Below are positions 27,901 through 36,118 of a DNA stretch of 64,000 nt, piece after piece. The notes beneath the pieces are model-generated. The model was not told the DNA's origin, made no database searches, and saw nothing but the letters and a program-made list of their open reading frames with translations. Within the stretch, counting starts at the first letter, position 1. The number at the start of each line of letters is the position of its first letter. A program made the position numbers and the translations under genes. The stretch comes from Bacteroides propionicigenes. GTDB taxonomy: Bacteria; Bacteroidota; Bacteroidia; Bacteroidales; Bacteroidaceae. The stretch lies in the NCBI RefSeq assembly GCF_018390535.1, contig NZ_JAHBBW010000002.1, forward strand, positions 248,001 through 312,000. The letters are read 5' to 3'.

Positions 27901-28319
27901 ACTCACATCGCCGTATCTTCTCCCAACTTGTACAGCAGTTGATACGCGAAGGCAAGAAGGATAAGGCTAAAGCCGCACTGGACTATGCCGAAAAAATGAT
28001 TCCTGCCTACAACGTACCATATGACTGGCAAAACGGCGCCGTACAAATGGCCGAAGCATACTATCAGTTAGGCGACTCCGCAAAGGCTGACGAAATGATG
28101 AAAGCGCTTGCCAACAAAGCTGTGGAATATCTCACTTGGTATCTAAGCATGGACGACAGCCGCTTCGTTATCTCTACCCGTGAGTTTGAATACCACTGGG
28201 CAGTGCTCGATGCCGAAGTAAAGATTATGAAGAAATACAATTCCAAACTGGCGGAAATCTACGAACCGAAAGTAGAAGAGTTGTACAATTTATATGTAGA
28301 AAGACTTAAACAGCGATAA
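24972..28319 (+). CDS. DUF2723 multi-pass membrane protein (GT-C-like) with C-terminal helical repeats
   Basis: The 1115-residue protein begins N-L-I-G-W-I-T-F-I-I-A with the family segment P-T-A-S-F-W-D-C-P-E-F-I-T-T-G-Y-K-L-E-V-G-H-P-P-G-A-P. About twelve membrane helices follow to residue 650 or so, with R-E-R-D-Y-A-Y-A-G-S-F-Y-A-F between the last ones. The remaining part is soluble and ends in TPR-like helices. The acidic WDCPE loop and topology suit a GT-C glycosyltransferase using a lipid-linked sugar, probably in envelope or protein glycosylation; this is inference. It has its own promoter and is followed by a hairpin at 28324. Confidence 0.85.
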   Translation: MKQYKTVNNLIGWITFIIAATVYCMTIEPTASFWDCPEFITTGYKLEVGHPPGAPFFMLVANLFSQFASDATTVAKMVNYMSALMSGACILFLFWSITHLVRKLVITDENNITKGQLITVMGSGLVGALAYTFSDTFWFSAVEGEVYAFSSLFTAVVFWLILKWEDVADEPHSDRWLILIAYLTGLSIGVHLLNLLCLPAIVLVYYYKKVPNANAKGSLLALLASMVLVAVVLYGIVPGIVKVGGWFELFFVNTLGMSFNSGVIVYIILLAACLIWGVYESYNEKSKSRMALSFILTIAMLGIPFYGHGGSSVIIGIIVIALLWFYLKPGTQEKIKEKYRVSARTLNTSLLCTMMIVIGYSSYALIVIRSTANTPMDQNSPEDIFTLGEYLGREQYGTRPLFYGPAYSSQVALDVKDGYCEPRISYNGTKYIRKEKATDDEKDSYIEIPGRIEYEYAQNMLFPRMYSSAHANQYQAWQDIKGYDVPYDKCGEMIMVTMPTQWENIKFFFSYQLNWMYWRYFMWNFAGRQNDLQGSGEIEHGNWITGIKFIDNMLVGNQDLLPKELQENKGHNVFYCLPLLLGIIGLLWQAYRGQKGIQQFWVVFFLFFMTGIAIVLYLNQTPSQPRERDYAYAGSFYAFAIWIGMGVAGIIRLLQHYAKMKELPAAAIVSVACLFVPIQMASQTWDDHDRSGRYVARDFGQNYLMSLQETGNPIIYTNGDNDTFPLWYNQETEGFRTDARTCNLSYLQTDWYIDQMKRPAYDSPSLPITWDRMEYVEGTNEYIPVRPEYKKSIDALYAEAEKQALSGNTEALINVKKEFGDNPYELKNILKYWIRSKNEDLKVIPTDSIVMKVDKEAVRRSGMMIPGDSIPDYMHISLKGKRALYKSELMMLEMLAEANWERPIYIAVSVGPENQLNMSNHFIQEGLTYRFTPFDTDKLGVKIDSEKMYDNLMNKFKFGGIDKPGIYIDENTMRMCHSHRRIFSQLVQQLIREGKKDKAKAALDYAEKMIPAYNVPYDWQNGAVQMAEAYYQLGDSAKADEMMKALANKAVEYLTWYLSMDDSRFVISTREFEYHWAVLDAEVKIMKKYNSKLAEIYEPKVEELYNLYVERLKQR

Positions 28320-28323
28320 ACGG

Positions 28324-28373
28324 GCAGTGGTGAGTGATTAGTAAATAACAGTTTGCTAACCACTCACCACTGC
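28324..28373. repeat. intergenic hairpin after the DUF2723 gene
   Basis: An 18-bp inverted repeat (GCAGTGGTGAGTGATTAG with CTAACCACTCACCACTGC, one mismatch) and a 14-base loop. There is no T-run, so it is either a processing hairpin or a palindromic repeat. Confidence 0.7.
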
Positions 28374-28414
28374 ACGCTTATCACTAATCAATAACCGTTA
28401 ACCGCTAATTAATC

Positions 28415-29029
28415 GTGTTTATAGAACAGCCTCCCGAGTTCGTTCGTAAGTTATATCCCAGCGCCGTCTGGCGAATGGACCCGAATGAGAGAGCCATTTA
28501 CCTGACTTTTGACGACGGACCTATCCCCGAAGTTACTCCCTGGGTTCTTGATTTACTTGACAAATACAGTATAAAGGCCACCTTCTTTATGGTAGGTGAC
28601 AATATCCGTAAGCATCCCGATGAGTTTCAAATGGTTGTGGAGCGGGGACATCGTATCGGCAACCATACTTTCAACCATTTAAGGGGATTTGAATATAACT
28701 TCAAAGACTATCTGGCCAATGCAGAGAAAGCAAATGAAGTGATGAAAACGGACTTATTCCGTCCTCCGCACGGACATATGGGATGGACACAGTATATGAT
28801 ACTGAAACGCCGCTATAAGATAATAATGTGGGACTTGGTAACGCGCGATTATAGCAAGAAGCTACGCGGTCCCCAGGTGCTTGCCAACGTAATGAGATAC
28901 GCACGCAACGGTTCTATCATTACATTTCATGATTCCTTAAAGTCTTGGAATAACGGCAACCTGCAATACGCATTGCCACGGGCAATAGAATTTCTGAAAG
29001 AAGAAGGATACGAGTTTAAACAGCTATAG
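28415..29029 (+). CDS. polysaccharide deacetylase family protein (NodB fold)
   Basis: This metal-dependent enzyme removes acetyl groups from N-acetylated polysaccharide or peptidoglycan. The NodB motifs are T-F-D-D-G-P (about residue 30), H-T-F-N-H (about 88) and R-P-P-H-G (about 111), followed by W-D-L-V-T-R-D-Y. At 204 residues it is a catalytic domain alone without a signal peptide, so it may act in the cytoplasm or leave by another route. The start is a GTG (28415, reading F-I-E-Q-P-P-E-F after it); the next ATG would remove conserved residues before the first motif. Confidence 0.85.
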   Translation: MFIEQPPEFVRKLYPSAVWRMDPNERAIYLTFDDGPIPEVTPWVLDLLDKYSIKATFFMVGDNIRKHPDEFQMVVERGHRIGNHTFNHLRGFEYNFKDYLANAEKANEVMKTDLFRPPHGHMGWTQYMILKRRYKIIMWDLVTRDYSKKLRGPQVLANVMRYARNGSIITFHDSLKSWNNGNLQYALPRAIEFLKEEGYEFKQL

Positions 29030-29045
29030 AGTTATGGGAATTGAA

Positions 29046-29121
29046 AGTTAAAAGTTGAGAGTTGAAAGTTTGCTATACAGCATAATCGCGCAGCTTAACT
29101 TTCAACTCTCAACTTTTAACT
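29046..29121. terminator. bidirectional hairpin (repeat family 3) between convergent genes
   Basis: Perfect 25-bp inverted arms, 29046-29070 and 29097-29121, built of AGTTGA/AAAGTT units, with a 26-base loop. The position between converging genes suggests a terminator; the AAGTTGAGAGTTGAAAG wording is also a common Bacteroides intergenic repeat, from memory. Confidence 0.7.
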
Positions 29122-29133
29122 CTTTCAGCTTTC

Positions 29134-30366
29134 TCAGTTTACTTTTACCGTCAACGGATTGCGTACTTTCTGAGCGAAATCAGCCATATACAGGTTCCAA
29201 GCATCGGCGGTCTTGATGTCCGCTCTATCCCATGCAAATCCCCAATAATATACATATTCCGAACCCGGTTCGTAATCACTGACAGCAAGCACATGACCAT
29301 CGGCATTATTACGTTCCTTCTTTTCCTTTTCGGAGAAAAGTACAGTTTTAGCATCCTTGACAACGGTAGGTACAGCAGCACCCATAAAAATTTTGCCATT
29401 ATCAGGACCGGTAGTAGGATCTACATAGGTAATGTAACCGTTAGCAGCGTCGGCAACGACAGCCCCATCCGGTTCATGCAATACAATACCTGTAACGATA
29501 GGCAATGTTTCTTTCAGATTGCTGTATGATACGGCTGTCCTGTTCAAGTGCGAACCTGCATCCAATGTAATCAAACGTGTTTCTACCACAGTCGAATCAC
29601 CCTTTACAGTCAGAGGATTGAACTCCAACTTCACTGTAAAGCGCAGCGGGCCGTTATCCAGAATCTCCTGATTCTTATAGCACCACGGATAGATAATGTT
29701 GTCATCTACCATCAATGCGGCTACACCGGCTCCCAATGTGGGACCTACTGCATAGCAGTCCATACCATGCCCATGGTCAATATGGTAAGACATTTCTTTC
29801 AGTAACGCATCAGCTTTCTCCGGATCCGTTTTCTTTAATTCTCTCAGCTTGGCACGAGTTTCCCTATCAGTTTCCTTGGCATACATAGCTTCCAATATGG
29901 GCTCGGAGGTATCGCGCTTTGTAAACAAGTCGTAGCCGAAGCCACGCTCACCCTTTGCCTGCAAAGCAGGACCATACGCACGAAAAGCCACCAAATCATT
30001 CTCCCAAGCCATATCATCCATACGTTCGGGGTAACATTTACCGCAAGCCTTTACATCAAAAGCCTCAGGCGTACCGGTCTGTATGGTATAAGTAGCGATG
30101 CCGTTGGCAGCTACCGTAGCGGGAAATATAACCTTGTCATCATACGTAATCTGATAAGGCACTTGCTGCCCGTCAGCGTTCAATACGACAATCTGCGCCG
30201 TATCTGCCAAGCCCAAACGGTTTGTAACAGTCTCCATAGACACCTCTACCATCTCATTAGAGCGCTCCATGGCCAACGGATTGGTTACCGTAACGGTCAG
30301 CGTTTTGCTCTCGTTACAAGCGAAGCAAAACAAAACCGTCATACATAATAAAAGAAGTTTCTTCAT
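29134..30366 (-). CDS. DUF4861 family lipoprotein of the uronate operon
   Basis: The 410-residue lipoprotein (lipobox C-F-A-C, Cys 17) continues N-E-S-K-T-L-T-V-T-V-T-N-P and is a beta-rich sugar-processing-like domain with D-H-G-H-G-M-D-C-Y near residue 200. DUF4861 proteins occur beside kduI/kduD in polysaccharide loci, where they are thought to act on unsaturated uronates or rhamnosyl-uronic units; the exact activity here is inference. The Cys is followed by N-E-S-K, which does not give a strong surface-export signal. It is last in the operon, 78 bp after kduD. Confidence 0.8.
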   Translation of the reverse strand: MKKLLLLCMTVLFCFACNESKTLTVTVTNPLAMERSNEMVEVSMETVTNRLGLADTAQIVVLNADGQQVPYQITYDDKVIFPATVAANGIATYTIQTGTPEAFDVKACGKCYPERMDDMAWENDLVAFRAYGPALQAKGERGFGYDLFTKRDTSEPILEAMYAKETDRETRAKLRELKKTDPEKADALLKEMSYHIDHGHGMDCYAVGPTLGAGVAALMVDDNIIYPWCYKNQEILDNGPLRFTVKLEFNPLTVKGDSTVVETRLITLDAGSHLNRTAVSYSNLKETLPIVTGIVLHEPDGAVVADAANGYITYVDPTTGPDNGKIFMGAAVPTVVKDAKTVLFSEKEKKERNNADGHVLAVSDYEPGSEYVYYWGFAWDRADIKTADAWNLYMADFAQKVRNPLTVKVN

Positions 30367-30444
30367 ACTGAATAAATAATATGATAAAGGCGGTAAAGTA
30401 ATATTCCTCTATCACCTACCGCCTTACCACCTTTAATTACCTTA

Positions 30445-31248
30445 TTATTTCGGTTGTTTTCCGATGTAAGCCAAGATACCACCGTCAACGTACAGGATAT
30501 GTCCGTTAACTGCGTTAGAAGCCTCAGAAGCCAAGAATACAGCAGGACCTGTGAGTTCTTCCGGATCCAACCAACGACCGGCGGGAGTCTTAGCGCAAAT
30601 GAATGAATCGAACGGGTGACGGCTGCCGTCAGCTTGCTTTTCACGCAACGGAGCGGTCTGCGGAGTAGCGATGTAACCCGGACCGATACCATTACATTGA
30701 ATGTTGTATTCACCATATTCAGAGCAGATGTTACGAGTCAGCATCTTCAAACCACCCTTAGCGGCAGCGTATGCAGATACAGTCTCACGGCCCAGTTCGG
30801 ACATCATAGAACAGATATTGATGATTTTACCATGACCCTTCTTCATCATTGCAGGCAGAACAGCCTTAGAAACGATAAACGGAGCGTTCAGGTCAATATC
30901 GATAACGCGACGGAAGTCGGCAGCTTCCATTTCGTGCATAGGAACACGACGGATGATACCTGCGTTGTTAACCAAAATATCGATAGTACCTACTTCTTTT
31001 TCAATTGTTGCCACCATAGCCTGAACAGCAGGTTCATTAGTTACGTCGCATACATAGCCATGTGCTTGGATACCCTTTTCGGCATAAGCAGCCATACCTT
31101 TATCCACCAATTCTTGGTTGATATCGTTAAAACAGATTTTTGCGCCTTGTTCAGCAAAAGCCGAAGCGATAGCAAAACCGATACCATAAGAAGCACCTGT
31201 AACGAGGGCTACTTTACCTTCCAAAGAAAAATTCAAATACTGATTCAT
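30445..31248 (-). CDS. kduD: gluconate 5-dehydrogenase / 2-deoxy-D-gluconate 3-dehydrogenase
   Basis: This classical SDR converts 2,5-diketo-3-deoxygluconate to 2-keto-3-deoxygluconate, the step after KduI. The marks are T-G-A-S-Y-G-I-G (residues 18-25), N-N-A-G, and the catalytic Ser with Y-A-A-A-K (about 163). The 267-residue length and G-A-R-W-L-D-P-E-E-L C-terminal segment fit the KduD/Ga5DH group. kduI lies 47 bp upstream, which supports the KduD role over plain gluconate oxidation. Confidence 0.9.
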   Translation of the reverse strand: MNQYLNFSLEGKVALVTGASYGIGFAIASAFAEQGAKICFNDINQELVDKGMAAYAEKGIQAHGYVCDVTNEPAVQAMVATIEKEVGTIDILVNNAGIIRRVPMHEMEAADFRRVIDIDLNAPFIVSKAVLPAMMKKGHGKIINICSMMSELGRETVSAYAAAKGGLKMLTRNICSEYGEYNIQCNGIGPGYIATPQTAPLREKQADGSRHPFDSFICAKTPAGRWLDPEELTGPAVFLASEASNAVNGHILYVDGGILAYIGKQPK

Positions 31249-31295
31249 GATGTTTATTTATTTAGGTTGAAAAATGTGATTGTCTGTTCTAACTC

Positions 31296-32138
31296 TTATT
31301 TCAAGTCTGTAATCAAAGAGAAATCTTGGTCTCCGTAATCCAGATTCTCGCCACCCATACCCCATATAAAGGTATAATTATGTGTAGCCGCAGCCGAGTG
31401 GATAGACCATTCGGGAGAGAGGACGGCTTGGTCGCCCTTCATCCACACATGACGGGTTTCGTCTACTTCGCCCATAAAGTGGCAAATAGCATGATCTTCC
31501 GGAATCTCAAAGTAGAAATAGGCTTCCATACGACGGCTGTGAACGTGCGCAGGCATCGTGTTCCACACACTGCCCGGAGCAAGTTCCGTCATACCCATTT
31601 GCAGTTGGCAAGTGGGCAATACCTGATTAACCAACATCTTATTGATATTACGGTGATTGGAGCCTTCCAAAGAACCCATTTCAGCCACCACCGCGTCTTT
31701 TTTCGTCACTTTCTTATCGGGATAGTTGCGATGGGCCGTTACGGAATTGAAGTAGAACTTAGCCGGACGGGCTGCATCCTTACTCTCAAAAGTAACTTCA
31801 CGGTCGCCCGAACCCAAGTAGAGGGCTTCTTTATAGTCCATCTCAAATACGGCACCACCCGCTCTCACTACACCCGGTCCGCCAACGTTGAAGATACCCA
31901 TTTCACGACGGGTCAGGAAGTAAGGTGCTTTCAACGGGTCGATAGCTTCCAATGGCAGTACTTCACCCACCGGCATAGCGCCACCCACTACCATACGATC
32001 ATACATGGAATATACCATATTTACTTCGTTCGGAGAGAATACCTTCTCTATAAGGAAATCGCGACGGATTCTTTTTGTATCATAGCTTTTCGCATCTTCC
32101 GGATGTGCAGCGTAGCGAATTTCATAGTTCGTTCTCAT
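31296..32138 (-). CDS. kduI: 5-dehydro-4-deoxy-D-glucuronate isomerase
   Basis: KduI isomerises the unsaturated uronate released by pectin or glycosaminoglycan lyases (DKI) to 2,5-diketo-3-deoxygluconate. The 280-residue cupin protein shows the zinc-ligand region M-P-A-H-V-H-S-R-R-M-E-A-Y-F-Y-F and S-P-E-W-S-I-H-S-A-A. It is first in an operon with kduD and the DUF4861 gene, led by -7 box TACATTTG and an inverted repeat at the start of the transcript. Confidence 0.95.
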   Translation of the reverse strand: MRTNYEIRYAAHPEDAKSYDTKRIRRDFLIEKVFSPNEVNMVYSMYDRMVVGGAMPVGEVLPLEAIDPLKAPYFLTRREMGIFNVGGPGVVRAGGAVFEMDYKEALYLGSGDREVTFESKDAARPAKFYFNSVTAHRNYPDKKVTKKDAVVAEMGSLEGSNHRNINKMLVNQVLPTCQLQMGMTELAPGSVWNTMPAHVHSRRMEAYFYFEIPEDHAICHFMGEVDETRHVWMKGDQAVLSPEWSIHSAAATHNYTFIWGMGGENLDYGDQDFSLITDLK

Positions 32139-32179
32139 GATTTATTACGTTTTTAAGTTATCAAGTAAATAGCCGAGCG

Positions 32180-32211
32180 GTACGTCGTTTACGTACACGA
32201 TTGCAAATGTA
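32180..32211 (-). promoter_or_regulatory. kduI promoter with operator-like inverted repeat
   Basis: The -7 box TACATTTG is at 32211-32204 (minus). Immediately downstream, GTACGT-N5-ACGTAC (32180-32196) overlaps the expected start of transcription near 32197, a good position for a LacI- or GntR-type repressor that responds to a uronate. No such regulator gene is in the window. Confidence 0.6.
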
Positions 32212-32339
32212 GCAAAAGAAAACGGCAAAACATTACTATTTTGTCCCAATTATCTATCAATATTGTACAAAGAAAGAAAAAATCATTAGAAACGTCCTAA
32301 CATTTGATGAATAATTTAAAAGAAAGAATGCGACCAATA

Positions 32340-32378
32340 AAAAAAGCTCCGACAATCATAGACTGTCAGAGCTTTTTT
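32340..32378 (-). terminator. terminator of tRNA-Gln
   Basis: On the minus strand GCTCTGACA pairs with TGTCGGAGC and is followed by seven T, just after the tRNA 3' end. Confidence 0.85.
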
Positions 32379-32379
32379 G

Positions 32380-32450
32380 TTGGACTACCAAGATTCGAAC
32401 TTGGACAAACAGAACCAAAACCTGTTGTGCTACCATTACACCATAGTCCA
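32380..32450 (-). tRNA. tRNA-Gln (anticodon UUG)
   Basis: A cloverleaf can be drawn: acceptor TGGACTA/TAGTCCA, a D arm with GTAATGGTAGC, anticodon stem ACAGG..., anticodon loop with TTG, and T arm with GTTCGAATC. The discriminator is A and CCA is not encoded. A -7 box TATCTTTG at 32488-32481 and the downstream terminator make it a single-gene unit. Confidence 0.95.
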
Positions 32451-32493
32451 AACATATGTGCTTTCTGTTAAAAAGCGGTGCAAAGATAGAAGT

Positions 32494-32532
32494 ATGTCCC
32501 GAAATATGCAAATATTTCGGGACATTTTTTCA
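32494..32532. terminator. hairpin after tyrS
   Basis: Perfect 14-bp stem ATGTCCCGAAATAT / ATATTTCGGGACAT, loop GCAA, directly downstream of tyrS on the minus strand. The T-run is on the plus-strand side; on the minus strand it follows an A-run. Confidence 0.6.
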
Positions 32533-32542
32533 TATCCATATA

Positions 32543-33835
32543 TTATTTTGCAATAATCAGATAATAATTCTTCTTGCCGCGTTGTACCAGCAGATACTTA
32601 TCATCCAGTAAATCAGCGGTTGTAACAACCTGATCGAAAGCTGCCAGCTTTTCTTTGTTCAAAGATACACCACCGCCCTGTACCAGCTTACGCATTTCGC
32701 CTTTGGACGCAAATACGGCTGCATTGTCTACAAACAAATCAACCGCCTTCACACCCGCTGCCAGTGCATCACGAGATACCTCAAACTGAGGCACACCCTC
32801 AAATACTGCCAGCAAGGTATCTTCATCCAACTTCTTCAATGCTTCCGAAGTAGCATTACCGAAAAGGATATTGGAAGCATCGACAGCTGCATTGTAGTCT
32901 TCTTCGGAGTGTACCATAATGGTAACTTCCTTAGCCAGACGCTTCTGCAGAACACGCAAATGCGGAGCAGCTTCGTGCTCGGCTGTCAAAGCCTCGATTT
33001 CTTCCTTAGTCAGAGAAGTAAATATCTTGATGTAACGGGCTGCATCGGCATCGCTCACATTCAGCCAGAACTGGTAGAACTTATAAGGAGATGTATAACG
33101 GGGGTCAAGCCATATATTGCCGGATTCCGTCTTACCGAATTTACCGCCGTCCGCCTTTGTAATCAGAGGGCTTGTCAAGGCAAATACCTCGCCGCCATTG
33201 GTACGGCGAATCAGCTCTGCTCCCGTAGTGATGTTACCCCATTGGTCCGAACCACCCATTTGCAGCTTGCAGCCTTTGGTTTCGTACAAGTGCAGGAAGT
33301 CGTAGCCTTGCAACAGCTGGTAAGTAAATTCAGTGAAAGAAAGACCGTCACGGGCCTCACCGTTCAGACGCTTCTTCACCGAGTCCTTAGCCATCATATA
33401 GTTTACAGTGATATGCTTGCCCACTTCGCGAGCGAAGTCAAGGAAGCTGAAATCCTTCATCCAATCGTAGTTGTTCACCAACTCCGCACGGTTAGGGGCA
33501 TCCGAGTCAAAATCCAAGAACTTGCTCAGCTGTTTCTTCATGCCCGCCATATTGCGTTGCAGTGTTTCTTCAGTAAGCAGATTGCGTTCCGCCGACTTAC
33601 CGGAAGGGTCGCCAATCATACCCGTAGCGCCGCCAATCAGTGCCAACGGCTTATGGCCGCAGCGTTGGAAGTGGCGCAATATCATTACACTGCATAGGTG
33701 TCCGATATGCAGAGAGTCCGCCGTAGGGTCGAAACCGATATATGCAGTCACTTGTTCCTTTGCCAACAGTTCTTCCGTACCCGGCATCATATCGTGGAGC
33801 ATGCCACGCCATTTTAATTCTTCTACAAAATTCAT
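32543..33835 (-). CDS. tyrS: tyrosyl-tRNA synthetase
   Basis: This enzyme charges tRNA-Tyr. The class I marks are [16 protein letters not shown] (HIGH, about residue 45) and K-F-G-K-T (the KMSKS equivalent, about 235). The C-terminal S4 RNA-binding domain ends the 430-residue protein. It has its own -7 box TACTTTTG at 33887-33880. No T-box leader is visible. Confidence 0.96.
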   Translation of the reverse strand: MNFVEELKWRGMLHDMMPGTEELLAKEQVTAYIGFDPTADSLHIGHLCSVMILRHFQRCGHKPLALIGGATGMIGDPSGKSAERNLLTEETLQRNMAGMKKQLSKFLDFDSDAPNRAELVNNYDWMKDFSFLDFAREVGKHITVNYMMAKDSVKKRLNGEARDGLSFTEFTYQLLQGYDFLHLYETKGCKLQMGGSDQWGNITTGAELIRRTNGGEVFALTSPLITKADGGKFGKTESGNIWLDPRYTSPYKFYQFWLNVSDADAARYIKIFTSLTKEEIEALTAEHEAAPHLRVLQKRLAKEVTIMVHSEEDYNAAVDASNILFGNATSEALKKLDEDTLLAVFEGVPQFEVSRDALAAGVKAVDLFVDNAAVFASKGEMRKLVQGGGVSLNKEKLAAFDQVVTTADLLDDKYLLVQRGKKNYYLIIAK

Positions 33836-33913
33836 CGAATGATTAACTATTAATTATTTGATTTATACTTTGTCTGCGACAAAAGTACGACTCTTTATCC
33901 TAACAAACAACTC

Positions 33914-34561
33914 TTATTGTTTAAAAAAGACTTTGGCGATATTTTCCTGCACCGCTTCCGTAAGTTCGGACAAAGAAACGCAACGGGCTTGAGCTGCCCG
34001 GCTATACAAATCCGCAATTGGCACATCGCTCTCGTCAGTCTCTAAAAACAAACGGTCGGAAGGAGTAATCCGCAAGGCTTCTTCCTGATACTTCTCCCCG
34101 AAAGAGAGATAAAACCCGTGCCTCAGGTATTCTTTCGCAAGGACCGCCTTTCCGCGAAAGCCATGAATAATCCAGGGGTTGGCCGGCCGTATCTGCTGTT
34201 TCAGTTTCAGCAATTCATCCACAGCCTTTACCAAGTGAATGACCAAAGGCTTGCCCAGTTCCATAGACAGCCGCGCCTGATATTCAAAAACCTCTACCTG
34301 TACAGCCTGCGGGACGCCAGCCAATTTATCCAGACCGGCTTCTCCTATGGCAAGAACCTGCGGATGCCCGGCTAAAAAAGCCAGAATATCCATTTCATGC
34401 CGAATAGCCGGAGTAACAGTTGCCGGGATATGCCAGGGATGTATGCCCACCGAATACCATTCCCCCGTCTTCGGAGCAAAAACGTCGGGATAACAGTTCA
34501 CAATAGCCGTTCCGGGCATTTGCGGCGACCGATGCGCGTGTATGTCAACAAGAGACTTCAT
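33914..34561 (-). CDS. TatD-family metal-dependent hydrolase
   Basis: The 215-residue TIM-barrel protein begins V-D-I-H-A-H (metal ligands) and has G-E-A-G-L-D-K (about residue 80), V-I-H-L-V-K, H-G-F-R-G and E-T-D-E-S. It is shorter than E. coli TatD (about 260), so it belongs to the short Bacteroidetes branch. TatD relatives act as DNases or deacylases; the substrate here is unknown. It overlaps yidD by 4 bp (ATGA). Confidence 0.85.
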   Translation of the reverse strand: MKSLVDIHAHRSPQMPGTAIVNCYPDVFAPKTGEWYSVGIHPWHIPATVTPAIRHEMDILAFLAGHPQVLAIGEAGLDKLAGVPQAVQVEVFEYQARLSMELGKPLVIHLVKAVDELLKLKQQIRPANPWIIHGFRGKAVLAKEYLRHGFYLSFGEKYQEEALRITPSDRLFLETDESDVPIADLYSRAAQARCVSLSELTEAVQENIAKVFFKQ

Positions 34562-34779
34562 GGGACAGGGTCATATCCGGAGCCACCCCAAGGATGACAA
34601 CGTAAAATACGTTTTATCGCCAGATAAAGCCCCTTAAAAGGACCGTGCTTCTTAATGGCCTCAACTGCGTATTGAGAACAGGTAGGAGTAAATCTGCACG
34701 ACGGGGAAGTCATGGGTGAAATGCACTTCCGGTAAAAATAAATAGGAAGCAACAACAGATATGAGAGCAAGCGTTTCAT
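34558..34779 (-). CDS. yidD: membrane protein insertion efficiency factor YidD
   Basis: The 73-residue protein carries the family pattern [23 protein letters not shown] and [11 protein letters not shown]. It aids insertion of inner-membrane proteins by YidC. It sits between rnpA and the tatD-like gene with 4-bp overlaps on both sides. Confidence 0.93.
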   Translation of the reverse strand: MKRLLSYLLLLPIYFYRKCISPMTSPSCRFTPTCSQYAVEAIKKHGPFKGLYLAIKRILRCHPWGGSGYDPVP

Positions 34780-35195
34780 GGTTTAGGAAGGGTTACGGCT
34801 GCATCTGTATCTTGTACCGCCACTTTCTCGGCAATACGTGCCAAGGCTGTCTTCACCCTGTCCTCTATTACGGAAGATTCTACCAACTGGTCGGAGAGGT
34901 AAATAAAGGCAATCGCCAGCCGGCATTTCTTTTCCGCCAACACACTCAGCAACCCGTGCTTGTTTACACGATACGCTTCGCGTATCTGACGCTTCACACG
35001 GTTACGCTTCACCGCACGTTTGAAACGCCGCTTTGAAACACTGATGAGGATGGAAGCATCCGCCTCCAACTCCTCTACTGGCAAATACACCACACGCAAC
35101 GGGAAGACCGAGAACGAGCGCGAACCGCCCGCAAACATCTTCTCTATAATCTTTTTTTTATCCAGTCTTTCGACTTTATGTAAGGTATTTGCCAT
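34776..35195 (-). CDS. rnpA: ribonuclease P protein component
   Basis: It is the protein subunit that helps the RNase P RNA cut tRNA 5' leaders. The RNR motif region [20 protein letters not shown] (about residues 68-87) is clear. At 139 residues it is a little long because of a C-terminal tail. The usual neighbours dnaA and rpmH are absent; instead yidD follows with a 4-bp overlap and hemD lies upstream, the Bacteroidales arrangement. Confidence 0.92.
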   Translation of the reverse strand: MANTLHKVERLDKKKIIEKMFAGGSRSFSVFPLRVVYLPVEELEADASILISVSKRRFKRAVKRNRVKRQIREAYRVNKHGLLSVLAEKKCRLAIAFIYLSDQLVESSVIEDRVKTALARIAEKVAVQDTDAAVTLPKP

Positions 35196-35235
35196 GAATA
35201 AACTATAAAATTAGGAATGAAAAATGAAGAATTAT

Positions 35236-35287
35236 AAAAAACGAGCTACAAGGTTTGCGACATCTAAAATACCACACCTGTAGCCCG
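35236..35287 (-). terminator. terminator-like hairpin between hemD and rnpA
   Basis: On the minus strand CGGGCTACA pairs with TGTAGCTCG (one G-U pair) and is followed by TTTTTT. The hairpin lies after hemD and before rnpA, so it may end or attenuate the hemD transcript. Confidence 0.65.
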
Positions 35288-35361
35288 TAATTTCTATTGT
35301 TACAACTACAAGCCACAAGCCAACGGACTTATAACTTATAATTCATAACTCATACTTCCTT

Positions 35362-36114
35362 TCACTTTCCTTTGTTGTTCTCCTTAATGAACATATCGAG
35401 CGCTGCCGTCATAGAGGGCGCCTGTACGCTGGGAGCTTCCAAATCCAAACGAAGTCCGGCGTCACGCACAGCTTGCGCTGTTGTAGAACCGAAGGTTCCG
35501 ATCTTAATTTCTTTCTGTTCGAAATCCGGGAAATTCTTCTTCAAAGAAGACACACCTGCAGGACTAAAGAACACCAACATATCGTAATCAAACTTCTCGT
35601 CCGGAGTAAAGTCATTACTTACCGTACGATACATAACTACTTCCGTATGCTGAATCTTGCTTTTATCCAGCAAATTCTTAATTTCTTCTGTATGCACATC
35701 CGACATTGGCACTAAGTACTTTTCAGTCTTATGCTTTACAATCGAAGGCAACAAATCGTCAAACTTTCCGGTATTTCCAAAGAAAATCTTACGCTTGCGG
35801 TATTGTACATACTTCTGGATGTACAAGGCAATCGTCTCCGTTACACAGAAATATTTCATGGTTTCGGGGATTGTCACACGCAATTCCGTACAAAGATGAA
35901 AAAAGTGATCGATTGCATGACGCGAAGTGAAAATCACGGCAGTATGGTCCAATATAGACACTTTTTGCTGTCTGAACTCTTTCGCTGAAAGGCTCTCTAC
36001 TTTGATAAACGGGCGAAAATCGATCTTCACACCGTACTTCTCTGCAATGTCGTAGTAAGGAGATTTCTCTGATGCCGGTTTCGGCTGCGACACAAGTACT
36101 TTCTTAATTTTCAA
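35362..36114 (-). CDS. hemD: uroporphyrinogen-III synthase family protein
   Basis: The 250-residue protein has the two-lobed HemD pattern (K-K-V-L-V-S-Q-P-K ... V-I-F-T-S-R-H-A-I-D-H-F-F and F-F-S-P-A-G-V-S-S-L, then G-T-F-G-S-T-T-A-Q-A-V). HemD closes the tetrapyrrole ring with inversion of ring D. Many Bacteroides lack complete haem synthesis, and this gene's partners are not here, so the physiological role is uncertain. It follows the DUF4271 gene by 4 bp. Confidence 0.85.
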   Translation of the reverse strand: MKIKKVLVSQPKPASEKSPYYDIAEKYGVKIDFRPFIKVESLSAKEFRQQKVSILDHTAVIFTSRHAIDHFFHLCTELRVTIPETMKYFCVTETIALYIQKYVQYRKRKIFFGNTGKFDDLLPSIVKHKTEKYLVPMSDVHTEEIKNLLDKSKIQHTEVVMYRTVSNDFTPDEKFDYDMLVFFSPAGVSSLKKNFPDFEQKEIKIGTFGSTTAQAVRDAGLRLDLEAPSVQAPSMTAALDMFIKENNKGK

Positions 36115-36118
36115 CGTC

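Noticed and set aside
31326..32156. 276-codon plus-strand frame opposite kduI
   Set aside because: Antisense shadow of kduI, rich in His and Arg without motif.
33836..33913. T-box leader before tyrS
   Set aside because: The gap is only 78 bp, the promoter box is at 33880-33887, and no T-box sequence is present.
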